Notes: generated by a model not told the origin, from the sequence alone. A stretch of 64,000 nt of DNA from Platynereis dumerilii (GCA_026936325.1 JAPTHN010000001.1:128255138-128319137), one strand, 5' to 3'. Positions 11,313 to 23,102 are shown, numbered from the stretch's first letter. Numbers and translations are program-made.

Positions 11313-12027
11313 AACCGACCTAACGTCGGTTATTAGAGGGGGGTGGGTAGTGAAAGGGGACTCATGTAAACGATGTCCATGTGCCCATGTCAACATTTCT
11401 TGTCAACATGTGTGTTAAAGTCCATTTGTGACCTTAGTTTTCAACTAAGGAGTTATTAAATTTGGTACAGGTATTGTACTATGGGTATGGATCGGGGACA
11501 TGTCGAGAAATCCAAGATGGCTGCCATTTTGTCGGCCATTTTGGCAGCCATCTTTCTTCATTTTTGAATTGCCCATTGTGACATTAATATTTCACTTATA
11601 GTTATGAAATTTGGTACAAGTATGGAACTCTGGGTATGGATTGGGAACATGTCAAGATTCCAAGATTGCGGCCATTTTATGGTGGCCATTTTGGCAGCCA
11701 TTTTTTAGGTAGCCAAAGGCGTAGCTATTGGAATGGGTGAGGAGTTAATGGGATTATGAAACCATAAACAAAAAGATGCAACCATGTAACCGTGTAACCA
11801 TGTAACCATGAACCAAAAACAAGGTAGGTGGCAGCACTGTATGTATGCAAAATAGCCCACTGTTGGAAAAGGCTTGCAGTATCTTGAGTTATTCCCTGAC
11901 AGGTATAACAGCAATATAGCTCAATTACCTTTCAAGAGTGTAATTAGATACAATACAATGCATTGGTTTTCCTGTGCCATTGACATGGTTTGATGTCTAT
12001 GTCAGTTGAATCCTGACTTTTTGGAAG

Positions 12028-12118
12028 TATATATTTATAGTCAATCATCAGACAAAGAGCTCCTTGGTGAGAAAAATACAGACCTTTGTTTTATGATTGA
12101 CTATAAATACTTATATTC
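12028..12118. repeat. Short inverted repeat (MITE-like)
   Basis: TATTTATAGTCAATCAT (about 12030) faces ATGATTGACTATAAATA (about 12096-12112), with CAAAG/CTTTG extending the stem. The enclosed sequence is under 50 bases. It looks like a tiny miniature inverted-repeat element, but no target duplication was established. Confidence 0.5.
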
Positions 12119-12589
12119 AAATTTAAAAACTCTGAATATAGATACATTGCATGGTTAAATTGCTAAGTGAGTCAAATGTAACATAGGCCTAAAGGATAAT
12201 GGATATTACACATACATATCACAATGCAGTGATTTTGAAAATGATAATTAGTTCCTGTTTAATAGCAAGTTAGCACACCCCTGTGGTGCATTGAAACAGC
12301 CAATAGCCAGCTTCATAAAACAAGATTAGGAAAGACAGAGGTAATTGTCTCAAGGTAGGCAAAGTTGGGCCTAATTCAATAATATGTAAATGGCACTGGC
12401 ATGAAATTCGCGCAGCACTTTAAGAAGTTTTTGTAGGACTTATAGTGTTACCATGACTTTCATGTTTATTTAATATTCAATGTATGAAAGGAGTTAAGTA
12501 ACTGTTTCAGAAAATTAGAAAGACAGATACATGGAAAGACGGAGAAAAATGTAGAATAGCAAGATAAACTAGACAAAAAATATAATAGA

Positions 12590-12695
12590 TAAATAGATAA
12601 ATATATCGATAAATAGAGAATTGAATAGATAGACAGATAGATAGATATGATGACAGACAGATAGATAGATAAATTGATAGATAGATAATTAGCTA
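12590..12695. repeat. Imperfect GATA/GATAAATA microsatellite
   Basis: Repeated GATA and AAATAGATA units with interruptions. It lies inside the element 11707-14218. Confidence 0.8.
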
Positions 12696-13199
12696 AATGG
12701 TAAAAAGGCAGACAGCACTGAAAGCTGCCAAAGTCAAGTCTATGTTAGATTGTTGATATTACATAATCGTATAAATATATAGTAATACAAAAACAATAAC
12801 ATTGCATGTAGATTATCTGTTCACTGTTACATAATCATCAGATTATAAGATTATGTAACTTTAATTTTGTTATGTTTTCTTGTTGTCTGATTGAAATTAA
12901 ATGAATCACATGTTAATAATTTGATTTAGCTTGTCAATGCTAATAATTCACTATTCCATTAAAAATTATTGGTACAGGATATATTACTAGAGAAAATTGA
13001 ATTTTTAAGACACTTTTGAAGACGAATATGTTATGTTTTGTTAAATACGAAGCTAAATCATTGATAAGAAGCTGGACCCACTTGACCTAATTCCAAACTG
13101 TGGACTGTTGGTGTTGAGAGCATCACTGCACAGATTTTTGAGTCTTCTCTTGCACTCAATTCGATTCGCTCAACGCCCTTCGGCCGTTTCGCTGCGCGA

Positions 13200-13790
13200 A
13201 TATAATTTGTTGGAAAATTATATTATTGTAAGTTAGTTTTAAATGCCACCCAAAACTGTTCACGACTGAATGCAAATATACGAAGAAAGGGACAGCGAGT
13301 GAGGGAGGAAGGAAGGGACAGAGGTTGGAAGGAAGGGGGGAGCGAGGAAGGAAGGGGGGAGCATGGGGGGCTATAGATAGATAGACGGATAGATAGATAG
13401 ATCCTTACAGAAAATCAGATATGCAAAATAGGAAGTAGACAGATATTCTGTCTACAAAGCACCTAGAGCTTGAAGTGCTTGCATGTCATTTTTGAAAAAT
13501 AACACTGAACATAATGATATAGTGCCAACATAAATGGAAACATAAAAGTTATTAAAATCATCTTAATTTTAATTTTCCAAAATTTGGCCTAGTATTACAC
13601 TTTAATTGTACAACCTTCTTTTCGCAGTGAAATGTGAGTTTTGATTGTATGATATTTTTGGCTTTCATGCATTTTGTTCCCTATTTTACCACATCAACAA
13701 TTGATTTTGTGGCTAATTTGTTTAAAAAGAAGGGCCCCATAGTTTTAACTTCATGGAAATTCTATCAGTTAACACCAGGGGAAAAGTGGC
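13200..13790 (+). repeat. First copy of a duplicated block (partner 14523-15690)
   Basis: Both copies share TATAATTT, a block around AAATGCCACCCAAAACTGTTC, a GGAA tract, a GATA array, AAGTGCTTGCATG, then TGCATTTTGTTCCCTATTTT and ACACCAGGGGAAAAGTGGC. The second copy is interrupted by the hAT-like element at 14700-15289. An additional shared block lies upstream (12240-12400 and 14375-14520), so the second copy is an internally deleted relative of the first. Confidence 0.85.
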
Positions 13791-14699
13791 GCTTGAATCC
13801 TTCAATCCCATTGGCTGATAGATTTCCCGACATTCCCTCTGGTTGACACAATCTGGGGTATTTTCAGTGAATTTCAATGCAACTTTAAGGCTTCACAACT
13901 TGGTCACTCCTTTAGGTTCAATTTTGGAAACTGCGGAGGCTTCCCCTTTCAAGTCCATCCGCCCATCTATCTTACTTTTTATCTGTCTTATTTCATTGTA
14001 TTTTATTCTTTTCCCTCCAATTTACAAGCAGCTTGCTAGTCTCCTTTTATTTCGAGGATTTCATGATATCATTCGTGCATTCTTCAAATCTTATTTACAT
14101 GTCTTCAGTATGAATATACTATAGATTAGGTCAACATTGCTATCAACCCATTCCATGTTAATCACTGCCCCTTTAATATAATAGCAAATGGCTAGCTATG
14201 AATCCGCGGATTCTTGTTTCATTTATTGAACTCCTCATAGTGACCTCAATATTTCTCTTAGAGTTATGAATGTTTTACAATTAACTAAGACAGCAGTTTC
14301 ATTCTGCACTTCAGCACATACCTGCCTGATTGCCATTTCTGTTACACATCCTCTATCAGACTATCACAGGTTAATGCTAGTGATAATTAGTTGCCCTGTT
14401 TAATAGCAAGTTAGGGTACCCCTGTGGTGCATTGAAACGGCCAATAGCCAGCTTTATAAAACAAGATCAGAAAAGAGAGAGATAATAGTCTCAAGGTAGG
14501 CGAAGTTGGGCCTAATTCAATATAATTTGTATGAAATTATATGATTGTGAGTTTAGTTTTAAATGCCACCCAAAACTGTTCAAGACTGAATCAAGTATAC
14601 AGAGAAAGGAAGAGCAAGTGAGGGAGGAAGGAAGGAACAGAGGTTGGAAGAAAGGGGGGAGCGAGGAAGGAAGGTGGGAGCATGGGGGGCTATAGATAG

Positions 14700-15289
14700 C
14701 AGGGCTCCCAGTGGCCCTATATTTCCTATAAATTCCTATATTTCCCTATATATTTTGGCTCCCTATATTTCCCTATATTTTCAAGCATTTTTGCCGAAAA
14801 TCCCTATTAAACCCTATATTTTTGTGGAATTAGATTTGCAATTTGGCTTTTTGCATATGAAATGAAATGGTTTGCCCCACCACTTTTTGGCCAAAAATAC
14901 CTGTGTTTTTGCAAGGAAAATCTTCGATGTTTCACCTGACATCTTCCGTAAAGGCCGCGGCTCAATTTGCCCCACCACTTTAAAATGAAACTGACGCCCC
15001 TGGATTCCAAGCTTTCTTTAAAGAAAAATGTCTGGATGCCAGCTCGTTCCTTGGGTGAACAAGCGGTCATGTCTTTTCTCACCATTGCTCAAGTTGCATT
15101 TCTATCTCTTGATATGCCGATTGAACACTCGGCCAGTTAATTCAATATTAATTTGCGATATGTTTCCAGGCTGTAAAGCCCTTTATTTTCCCTATATTTT
15201 CATCGAAAAAGCCGCTGAAAGCCCTATGAATTTCATTGAAAACTTCATATAAAATCCCTATATTTTTTGACGGGCCGCTGGGAAGCCTG
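14700..15289. mobile_element. hAT-like non-autonomous transposon (590 bp)
   Basis: The ends are CAGGGCTCCCAGTGGCCC and, inverted, CAGGCTTCCCAGCGGCCC, matching at 15 of 18 positions. CAGGG-type ends fit the hAT superfamily. It lies inside a GATA array that is uninterrupted in the paralogous copy at 13370-13410, which shows the empty site. An 8-bp duplication cannot be read clearly because the target is itself a tetranucleotide repeat. The interior repeats CCCTATATTT near both ends. A minus-strand frame of about 92 codons has no transposase features that I recognise. Confidence 0.7.
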
Positions 15290-15869
15290 AGATAGATAGA
15301 TCCTACAGAAAATCAGATATGCAAATAGGAAGTAGATAGATATTCTATCTAAAAAGCACCTAGACGTTGAAGTGCTTGCATGTTATTTTTGGAAAAGAAC
15401 ACTGAACATAATGATATAGTGCTTTATTGATGAAAACATGAAAGTTATTAAAATCATCTTGATTTAATTTTCCAAAATTTGGCCTAGTATTACACTTTAA
15501 TTGTACAACCTTCTTTTCTCTGTGAAATGTGTGTTTTGATTGTATGTTATTTTTGACTTTCATGCATTTTGTTCCCTATTTTACCACATCAACAATTGAT
15601 TTTGTGGCCAATTTGTTTAAAAAGAAGAGCCCCATAGTTTTAACTGCATGGAATTCTATCAGATAACACCAGGGGAAAAGTGGCACTTTGAGATTCTTGT
15701 TCAAATAGTTAGGCCAAAAAATATGTTCAGATGCCAAATTGAGATTCAAAAAGTTGTGCTTGGTATTAGATATTTCAATAAAACACTTGGACTTCCTAAT
15801 TTATCAAGGTTACCAGAACTTCATCAAGTTAAGTTAAAGGTGCTACTCACTGCAATTTGCAGTAGAATT

Positions 15870-16666
15870 TCTTAAGAAATGTGACAACAAATATAGTGGA
15901 CCCATCGTGTTGGACTGTTGGTACTCGTTTTAAAGCTCTTGACAAGAGGAGTCCAATAGTACTATTTGTTTTATCGTATGTCTAATAGTCACTAAACGTG
16001 GTAGATGTTAACGTTCTCGCGAGCGTTTTAAATCACCAAAACTTCAATGCATATGTCTAGGGGGGTAGCACTATTCAGATTTTGAAAAAAAGGGGTTTTT
16101 TGTTAATGGGGGACCCAATGACACAAATTGGCCTGGTATACATATTGAATTTCCCAAAAAAGTAAATTAAGTCCCCCCCCCCCCTCTTTACTCAAGTGTC
16201 TTTGTCAAGAGACGAAGTACGATCTCTCAGGCACCAAGTTGAATGACAAACACCTCTGCTACCACCATAACCAATCGTTATGCCTGTCAGCTCACCAGTC
16301 CATAGTTATCCACCGATTGCAGAACTGATTGCTCTGCCCAGGGCATTCTTAAATATCACTTAGGTCGATTGTTGAATCCCTGGATTCTTGTTGCTCAATT
16401 TGCTAAATTTTACATGTGTAGAATCATCACAGGAATTGCCTTACTATTTTGAATTTTAATGGAGGTGTGAACACATCTTCATTTATGCAGTCACAGTGAC
16501 AAAATGGACAGTTTTGGCGGGAAATTTAAAATTTCAGAATTTTCAGAATGTATTTTGGGCCCTGTCTTGGCTATATTGTTTGGAGATGTTTGGGTCAAGA
16601 GATGTGCATAACTTGATTATAGAGCATGCATCTGGCATAGGAATGAATACCAGCCATGTTGTAATT
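15870..16666. other. Unassigned sequence with C and T runs
   Basis: It holds a poly-C run near 16170-16182 and the Helentron-like 3' end at about 16391, otherwise nothing recognised. Confidence 0.3.
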
Positions 16667-18260
16667 ATCTGGACGGAGTCCAGATACTGTTTGGCTACAC
16701 TACTACTTCTGTCAGCCTTGACTTCCTGTCAACTTTGCCAGCATTAAACATGACATATAGTGGTTTACTCCACTCAGCTCCTATTTCACCCTCCACCTCT
16801 GCACACATGCCATCCTTATGTGTCAGACTGATGCAGCAGATAGATTAGGGCTAGATCTATCTGTAACAACTGTAGATAGATGCATACACTTCCATACAGT
16901 GCCGAGAATAGGCAGAAATCACTAAATCTGATGTATTTGACTGCTGTCTGGCCCACCTGTCTGTACTCTGTAGCTTAGGGGGGACCAGTCCATTGATACA
17001 TAGAGTCAGACCCTATACATTAGCTCTGAAAGAGTGGCTGGTTGCCATTGGAATGAAGCGATGTGATTGGTTGATGTCATCTGGCTGGTTCCCGCTGTCT
17101 TTTTTGCTGTGAAAAAGTAGTTCTTGGGTTGCCCGCTAGGGGGACACTCTCCGCAGCCATTTAACGTGCAAAATGCGTACAAGCGCCAGTGCATTTGTAT
17201 GCTGTGCTAGGATGGTACAACAATTATATCATATAAAGGATATTTGTGTGTAACCGAATACCAGACTCCTTGAGTCCCTAGTATTTTTTGCCGATGACAC
17301 GAAGTGTCAGAGGTACTCCTTGAATTGGATTGTTTGGATTCTCTAAAATGTTAACTGATTGGTTATGTAACATTTCATAAACGTTAGTTTTGTTTATGTC
17401 CAAAAACACCTTGTGTGATTAATTATCAAAACTTCTTATGTCACTTTGTTTTGATTCTCCCGTTGTCCACCGCATAATTTGCAGAGGGACTAATAACTTA
17501 AAAGTATAAACATTCATTTTGTTATCCAATATTATTGTTATTAGTCTATAACGATTAAAGATTCCCACGGTATGAAAGAAAACAATTTGTTTCTAGCCAT
17601 ATCATGCTCATTTGCATGCTGCTTGTGCTCATTTGCATTGCCAGTTCCAGTAGACTGACCAAATAAAGTTAATGAATTATGATTATCTCATTATTGTCAT
17701 AAGTGTAGCTTTATTGAGATCGATAGAAACCAGGGGGTCGCCACGGGGGGTCGCCTCGGGGGTCACCTCGGGGGTCACCTCGGGGGTCACCTCGGGGGGT
17801 CACCTCGGAAGTCACCTCGGGGGTGTGTGCTGAATACTTGGACTACATCTGCTGCCAAATCTAAATGTCATCAATGGCACTTCCAAGAAAGTTCCTGATA
17901 AGTGCAATATATCTGTTTGCTTAGAGATTTGACTTGTTTTGTCAATAATATACACTCATGTGCCATTGCAAAAAATACATCATGATGTTACTCTACATAA
18001 CTCAGTATTAACACGACTTGTCAAGCCCTACAAACTTTCATCTGTCCAGATTCAGCATAAGTATCAATCAAAACACTTTTGCTGCATGTCTAGCAAATAT
18101 GCATTTCTCCCTCTTGAGGCCTCTTAGGGCTAACCCCCTCATAAAGTGGGACCCCTGCTACTATAATTCAGCATACCAAACGACTAGCCCCAGCTTGTTT
18201 TACAATGGTCAGGTCGATTATCACCGTCCAGATATGCAAATTCCAATTTGCCTTCTAGTT
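16667..18260 (+). mobile_element. Helentron-like element, ATCTGGAC family, copy 1
   Basis: The 5' hairpin ATCTGGACGGAGTCCAGAT has a perfect 8-bp stem. Near the 3' end CCGTCCAGAT (18224-18233) is the exact complement of ATCTGGACGG. It is followed by the perfect hairpin GCAAATTCCAATTTGC (18236-18251) and CTTCTAGTT. A GGGGGTCACCTCG minisatellite lies at 17735-17825. Compared with copy 2 (60566-61858) it carries about 400 extra bases at 17262-17668. A reading frame of about 140 codons overlapping the end is not supported as a gene. Confidence 0.85.
17735..17825. repeat. GTCACCTCGGGG minisatellite
   Basis: About six units of a 12-13 base GC-rich motif (GGGGGTCACCTCG) lie in a row. The equivalent place in copy 2 holds an expanded, diverged version at about 61400-61585. 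Confidence 0.9.
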
Positions 18261-19118
18261 AAGACATGTTTTCCTGTTATATCTTGCTTGGATCCACTGC
18301 AGGCAGCTGCACACATTGTGTATTGGCCACTGTGCCTAAACTATTGCACTTGTTTATATGATATTTGGCATATGAATGGGTCTTACAGCGTATATTTGCA
18401 TTTTGGTGTTCATATTTACTCAAATGGTAGAGTTTTTTAAAATATTGAAAAAAAAAATATATATATATAATTCTACCATCTTATGCATTAAATACCCTTA
18501 ATTTCCTTTTTGGTGGTCTAAATGCTCTTTCTAAAATTAATAACAATAAATTCTGCAAAAATGTGAAAAAATGTTATTTTTTTCAATGCTCCATGATTCC
18601 ATCAATTTTGGAGTACACTACGGAAATTTGCATTTAGATGTCTAAATTATACCTCTTTAAATGATTAACTCATTTGGAGGGCCAATCTTACGAAATTTTC
18701 ATAAAAACTTGGAAAAATGAGGATTTCTGATATTTTTCTCAGATTTTCGATTCTCAAAAATTGATGGTAAACAGTACATTGGTAAACTTCAAGAAATATT
18801 TACTTAATCATATTAGGAAGCTACTTTTGTAGCCATATATCCATATAGTTTAGTGTAAAATTTTGTGTTGGAACTCAGTTTTGTCAGAGCTGATTGTATT
18901 TTGATGTATGTCTGAAACTGTCGTATCCCGTGTTCCATACTGAGACAACTAATTCTATTAGTGGATAAGAGTATTATGTCTAAGATTGCCAGTCGTCTCT
19001 TCTCATTTTCATATGATAGTCACCAAAGTGAATGTGCAGTTCCTTCCTCCAAAACGATGTTGACCCACCTGGCAGATCAACCGAGTTTCCATTCATCATA
19101 AAGCGCTTTCAAAGTTCA
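18261..19118. other. Unassigned AT-rich sequence
   Basis: No gene, RNA or repeat terminus recognised. It contains a short (TA)n tract near 18456-18470. Confidence 0.3.
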
Positions 19119-19122
19119 TTAA

Positions 19123-20564
19123 CCCTTTCCAGACTGTGCCCAGGATCGTGGCCCAAATTTGGGCCATGATCTCTAGCCCCCTGTACAGTACCTTAGAATG
19201 GAAATATTAACATGAAATTCACACATAATGTGCACCAAGGAATAAGCTTTTCATTCAGCCCATCGCCATTTTTGTTTCTCAAAAATTCATCCCGTGAGAA
19301 CGGGAAATCCAAGTGGGATCTGAAAAGGGGAATCCCGGGAATTTCCCTGAACATGTCATCTCAGAGCAAAACAACCTTAGGCTTTGTTTTTGAGCATTTA
19401 AGGCACAAAATCAAACACTCCCTGCCATAACTTACACTAGGGGAGTATTAATATTGCATATAGGTATGGTTACTGCATCTATACATCCTACCTGAACCCC
19501 GATTACCTATTTACCTGGCTCCATTACAGGTGTGTTAATTGGCAATATTTAGCAAAATTTGCAAAAATCTACCATTTCAGGTAATACACCTCAATGGGAG
19601 AGTATAAATATCAGTTTATGACACTAAAATTTTGTTTTTAACATGTCAAAAAAGTTTAGAATAACTTAGAAATGGTTTCCATTAGTTACGAAACTCAGGT
19701 ATGTACAGGTAAATCATTTATAATTACCTCAGAACCAGTTGACTAGCGGCCAAAAATCGGACTAATTTCTCAGGCGGACAGTAATTCATTGCATGGACCT
19801 TTATTTCACCAGTAGTTGCCAGACTTTGATCATTCTTGGTGATCTTATACTGGTAGGGAAACAGCATTTGCACATCTGACCTGAACCCCATAACCTCTTT
19901 ACCTGGTCTAATTACAGGTGTGTAGTTTAGTAATAATTGACAATATATACGCAAAATCGAACATTTCCTGCAGTACCTGCCTCCGGGGGTCCAACAGAAG
20001 AGTATAAATATAAGGCTATGAACTAAAATCTTCTTAAAACATTGCAAAGAAATAAAGAATAAATAAAACAACCAAGTATAGACAAAATCTGGCACCTACT
20101 AGTGAAATAATGGTCTATGTAATGAATTGCTGTCAGCGTGAGAAATTAGTCCGATTTTCGGCCGCTAGCCAAATGGTCCACAGGTAGTCATAATTGACTT
20201 ACCTGTACATACCTGAGCTTTATAACCAAATGGAATTATATCTAATTTGTTGCAAACATATTTATTGATATTTTGGTGCTGGAGTGCATCAAAAGTCTTG
20301 CTTATTTTTCATGTTATAGGCCTCATTGTAAGAAACATGCTTAACTGCCTTTGATCTTTTTTAATTATCTCACCTGTAATTAAGGCAGGTGTGCTTTTGA
20401 TATGTGTTCAGGTGTCTTCCCTATCATGTCATTGTAAAGCTCACCATCCCAGCTTTATATTGATATATGGTTATCTATGTGAATTCACAAGTCTTCATTG
20501 AGAAAATTTAGGTTTAAGGGTTAAAAACCCCAAATTTGCAATTTTCTCCTCAGTCTGGAAAGGG
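19123..20564. mobile_element. piggyBac-like non-autonomous element (1.44 kb)
   Basis: The ends are TTAA-CCCTTTCCAGACTG and CAGTCTGGAAAGGG-TTAA, a perfect 14-bp inverted repeat starting CCC and flanked by TTAA (19119-19122 and 20565-20568). This is the classic signature of the piggyBac superfamily. A second inverted repeat of about 110 bases lies inside (about 19690-19800 against 20110-20230), sharing a CGGCC/CAAAAATCGGACTAATTTC core. The 123-codon minus-strand frame at 19724-20095 does not resemble a piggyBac transposase, so the element appears non-autonomous. Confidence 0.8.
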
Positions 20565-20734
20565 TTAATGGAAATGTATTTTTTTCCATCACCTATGCCA
20601 CATTTTGCAGCTTGAAATGGATTTTTTTTTTAATTCTGAAATTTAGCACTCAACATAAACAACACCTGGTTCTGGCCACTCAGGGAAAGTCTTTTTGGGG
20701 GGATATGAAGTAAGACACTACACCACCTCCATTT

Positions 20735-20757
20735 TGAACCCCTGGGTTCTTGTATAA
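20735..20757 (+). mobile_element. Possible Helentron-like 3' end
   Basis: TTTGAACCCCTGGGTTCTTGT resembles the common GAATCC..GGATTCTTGTT terminus, with compensating changes that keep the stem GAACCC/GGGTTC. No matching 5' end was found. Confidence 0.35.
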
Positions 20758-20791
20758 AAATTCATGAGAATAAATTTTATGATTTTTCCAG

Positions 20792-20859
20792 CTAATCATG
20801 CCAGTTCTGATGAAGAATCAGAAGATGATGATTATGTGCCTGATGATGACTGGAAAAAG
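20792..20859 (+). CDS. Small acidic coding exon, host gene unknown
   Basis: The segment has a strong acceptor (ATGATTTTTCCAG) and donor (AAAAAG followed by GTAAATAT), and encloses 68 bases open in the frame NHASSDEESEDDDYVPDD then DWKK. Codon use is regular and the peptide is biased to Asp, Glu and Ser, as in charged regions of nuclear or chromatin proteins. D-D-Y-V-P runs occur in such proteins, for example Cfdp1/BCNT-like N termini, but 22 residues do not allow an assignment. It is the best host coding signal in the window and implies that the surrounding repeats lie in long introns of a plus-strand gene. Confidence 0.5.
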
Positions 20860-20869
20860 GTAAATATAT

Positions 20870-22002
20870 TTCTGTTATTTATGGAAATGGATGGTTATGC
20901 ATGCCAGAACAACTCAGGAATTCTTCTGAGTTTGACAACTTCACCTGAGGCACTCACAACATAAGCATATAGAATCATATCTTGATACCCTATTATCAAG
21001 CACTAGGGTCATTCCGCCTCATTTCAACAGATTTCTGGAAATCTTCCCACCTCACCATCTTAGAATGTCATGAAAAATTTCCGGATGTAGGTCTATCACT
21101 TTTATGGACAAATCTCAAGTTATAAAGCCATATCTATAATAGTCTTTACGGTAGAAAGTATTGAATATTGCGTTTTAGTTATTTTTGATAAAATTTTTTA
21201 CAAATATATATGAACTAATTTAAAAAAAATGGTATAGGTGTCTGGGGTGATCTGAATACATGTAGGTTTTGTGGCTCATTCTATATTGTTGCAAAATGCT
21301 TCTTCTGACCAACTTTGAGCCCTAATAAAACAATGGAATCTTATGGTAGGGTTATGATTTTTATGGCTATGAGAACATTGCATTGCACCCATTTTTAGGA
21401 TTTTAAAAATTTTGGTTAGGGAGATAATGGCCTTCAAAAATCTAAAATAATGCAATTCTACTTACATTTGAACCCAAAGTTCTGTTGAATGTCAGGTCAA
21501 ACCATCAAAATTGTAATTTTATCTGAAATTTTACATTTTCATCTAACTATGCCTAAGAGTTCATTTTGGTATCTTTCTCCATTTTTGTGCAGTGAATTTT
21601 TAAAAATGGGGTCTTGGAGTTCATTAAAATTGTGTCTTTCTCTACCAACAAACCGCAGGATGACCATCTCAGATATGGATGAAAAACATCACAAATTTAC
21701 TTTTATCTATATAATGAAGGCATGCCAAATTTTAGGTGTGTAGCTTAAATAATTCAAAAGTTATTGCCCCTCCAATCAATTACATTCTTTTTGTGTTTTT
21801 TTTATAAGAATTGTGTGCAATATCATCTTGATCACATATCATTCACAATGAGAAATTCTGAGTGGAATCTCCACAAAAATTTAATGTACATGTGATTTTT
21901 TGAAAATTAATAATTGTAATAATCCTGTCATGTTCAGATCATATTAAATGTTATTTGATTTGCCATTAATTTAGGAAACTAGAGCGTGACTTAACAGTTT
22001 TT
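20870..22002. other. Unassigned intron-like sequence
   Basis: AT-rich, with no terminal repeats or coding domains recognised. It is consistent with intron if 20792-20859 is an exon. Confidence 0.3.
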
Positions 22003-22631
22003 AGCCTGGCTCACCAGGCTAATTCAGGAGTAATGGTCTGAAAATATTGTCTGTCAACTCTACTGTTCAATAACTATAGGTTCAATATATCTGTTTTTGT
22101 GTTTTATTGGTTTGTTAGGGTAGCTAGATGTATGGAAATTACTTTTTTTTTTTCAATTTCAAAAATTTTTTTTTTCCCTAAATTTTTTTTTTCCAAGATT
22201 TGAAAAAAAAAAAAAAATTTTTTTTTTCAATTACACTAATTTTTTTTTTAAAGAGGAAATCGGGCAACTTCTGTTTTTCAAATGTCATATTTTTTTGTTC
22301 CAAGTTTTACAATTTTTTTTCCTCAATTAAAAAAAATTGTTTTCCTAGATTAAAAAAAACATTTTTTTTCATTTTCACCAATTTTTTCGAAGGAGGAAAT
22401 TGGGCGACTTCAAGATTTAAAAAAATTGTATACATTCTTTTCGTTGTTATTTGGATATTATTTTGTACATGGAACAACCACAATAACAACACTTCACTTG
22501 CCGCAATTCAGAACCACCTTTCTCTGCCATTTCCAAACCATAAAGTAGAATTAACTATTTCACCAGCATTGCTACATATTTTGCCGTCATCACTGCCACT
22601 TGAGCCAGGCTTTGAATCCGCGGATTCTTGT
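22003..22631 (+). mobile_element. Helentron-like element, AGCCTGG family, copy 1
   Basis: The 5' hairpin is AGCCTGG-CTCA-CCAGGCT. Near the 3' end AGCCAGGCT complements the first nine bases, and the hairpin GAATCCGCGGATTC (22614-22627) and TTGTT follow. The interior is dominated by long A and T runs (22142-22420). Copy 2 at 36293-36989 shares ends and interior. The 144-codon frame across it is a by-product of low complexity. Confidence 0.85.
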
Positions 22632-22818
22632 TAATAAACCCTGTTTGGGTGTGTCTTTCATTTGGGGTTGAAAATTAGTCTGAGTGACAGCCATGTGGTG
22701 TCAATTACTGAGGGTTCCAAAAGTGCAAGGTGATGACATTTTTTACAACACAGACCCCTGATAAGGCCTTACACAGTTTGTGTTGGTTTTGAGACTTATA
22801 CTAAGCACTGTTCTATTT

Positions 22819-23063
22819 AATTTTTAAGTTAAACGAGCTGTAAGTAAAGTTTGACTGTAATTCTGATGAATCTTCTTGTAGTCCAGAGAGTGTTCACATG
22901 AGATGGCAGCACTGGCATTCAATATTTAAAGGTATAGGTCGGCATTTGAGGCAATTAAAGGGATGGGAGTGGAGGGCATGTGAACACTCTCTGGACTACA
23001 AGAAGATTCATCAGAATTACAGTCAAACTTCACTTACAGGTAAGCTCGTTTAACTTAAAAATT
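22819..23063. repeat. Fold-back repeat with ~83-bp arms
   Basis: The left arm (22819-22901) and right arm (22978-23063) are near-perfect reverse complements, sharing TTTTTAAGTTAAACGAGC at the outside and GTCCAGAGAGTGTTCACATG at the inside, around a 76-base loop. The inner part of each arm is a diverged copy of the GTAGTCCAGAGTGTTC module found at 23066-23102 and, inverted, at 34548-34584. Confidence 0.85.
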
Positions 23064-23065
23064 CT

Positions 23066-23102
23066 AATAAATCCTCTGTAGTCCAGAGTGTTCCCATGAG
23101 AT
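23066..23102 (+). repeat. GTCCAGAGTGTTCCCATGAG module (partner inverted at 34548-34584)
   Basis: The 37-base block containing CCTCTGTAGTCCAGAGTG and TTCCCATGAGAT occurs inverted at 34548-34584. The two could be ends of one 11.5-kb element or separate copies of a short repeat. Downstream, 23030-23475 holds overlapping minus-strand frames of 93-120 codons with a Cys/Gly-rich stretch that I cannot assign. Confidence 0.6.

Larger units (their letters stand above)
11707..14218 (+). mobile_element. Helentron-like element nested in a HINE satellite
   Basis: The 3' end is GGCTAGCTATGAATCC with the GAATCCGCGGATTC hairpin (14200-14213) and TTGTT. The 5' end, TTAGGTAGCC after six T residues, matches the complement of GGCTAGCTAA-like 3' bases at 8 of 9 core positions. 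Flanks are halves of one satellite unit: GGCAGCCAT plus T run on the left, TCATTTATTGAACT on the right, continuous at about 26808-26830. Its interior holds a 90-bp inverted repeat (12028-12118), GATA arrays and the 13200-13790 block that recurs at 14523-15690. No coding region was found. Confidence 0.7.
11313..16391 (+). mobile_element. HINE element with ~150-bp satellite core, interrupted by later insertions
   Basis: It begins AACCGACCTAACGTCGGTT, then TATTAGAGGGGGG, as at 26100. About two satellite units (11430-11700) contain AATTTGGTACAGGTAT and CCAAGATGGCTGCC. The satellite breaks at 11706 and resumes at 14219 because the element 11707-14218 sits inside it. The proposed end is TTAGGTCGATTGTTGAATCC, then CTGGATTCTTGTT, at 16391. 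Its TTAGGTCG matches the complement of the 5' CGACCTAA. Pairing of these distant ends is an inference, since much sequence of other origin lies between. Confidence 0.5.

Noticed and set aside
18018-18440. 140-codon open frame across the 3' end of the element 16667-18260
   Set aside because: It runs through the terminal hairpin and out into unrelated flank, and the same region in copy 2 is not open in the same way.
22200-22634. 144-codon Phe/Lys-rich frame
   Set aside because: It is produced by long T and A runs and ends inside the Helentron-like terminus; a related frame at 36828-37205 shares only the terminus.
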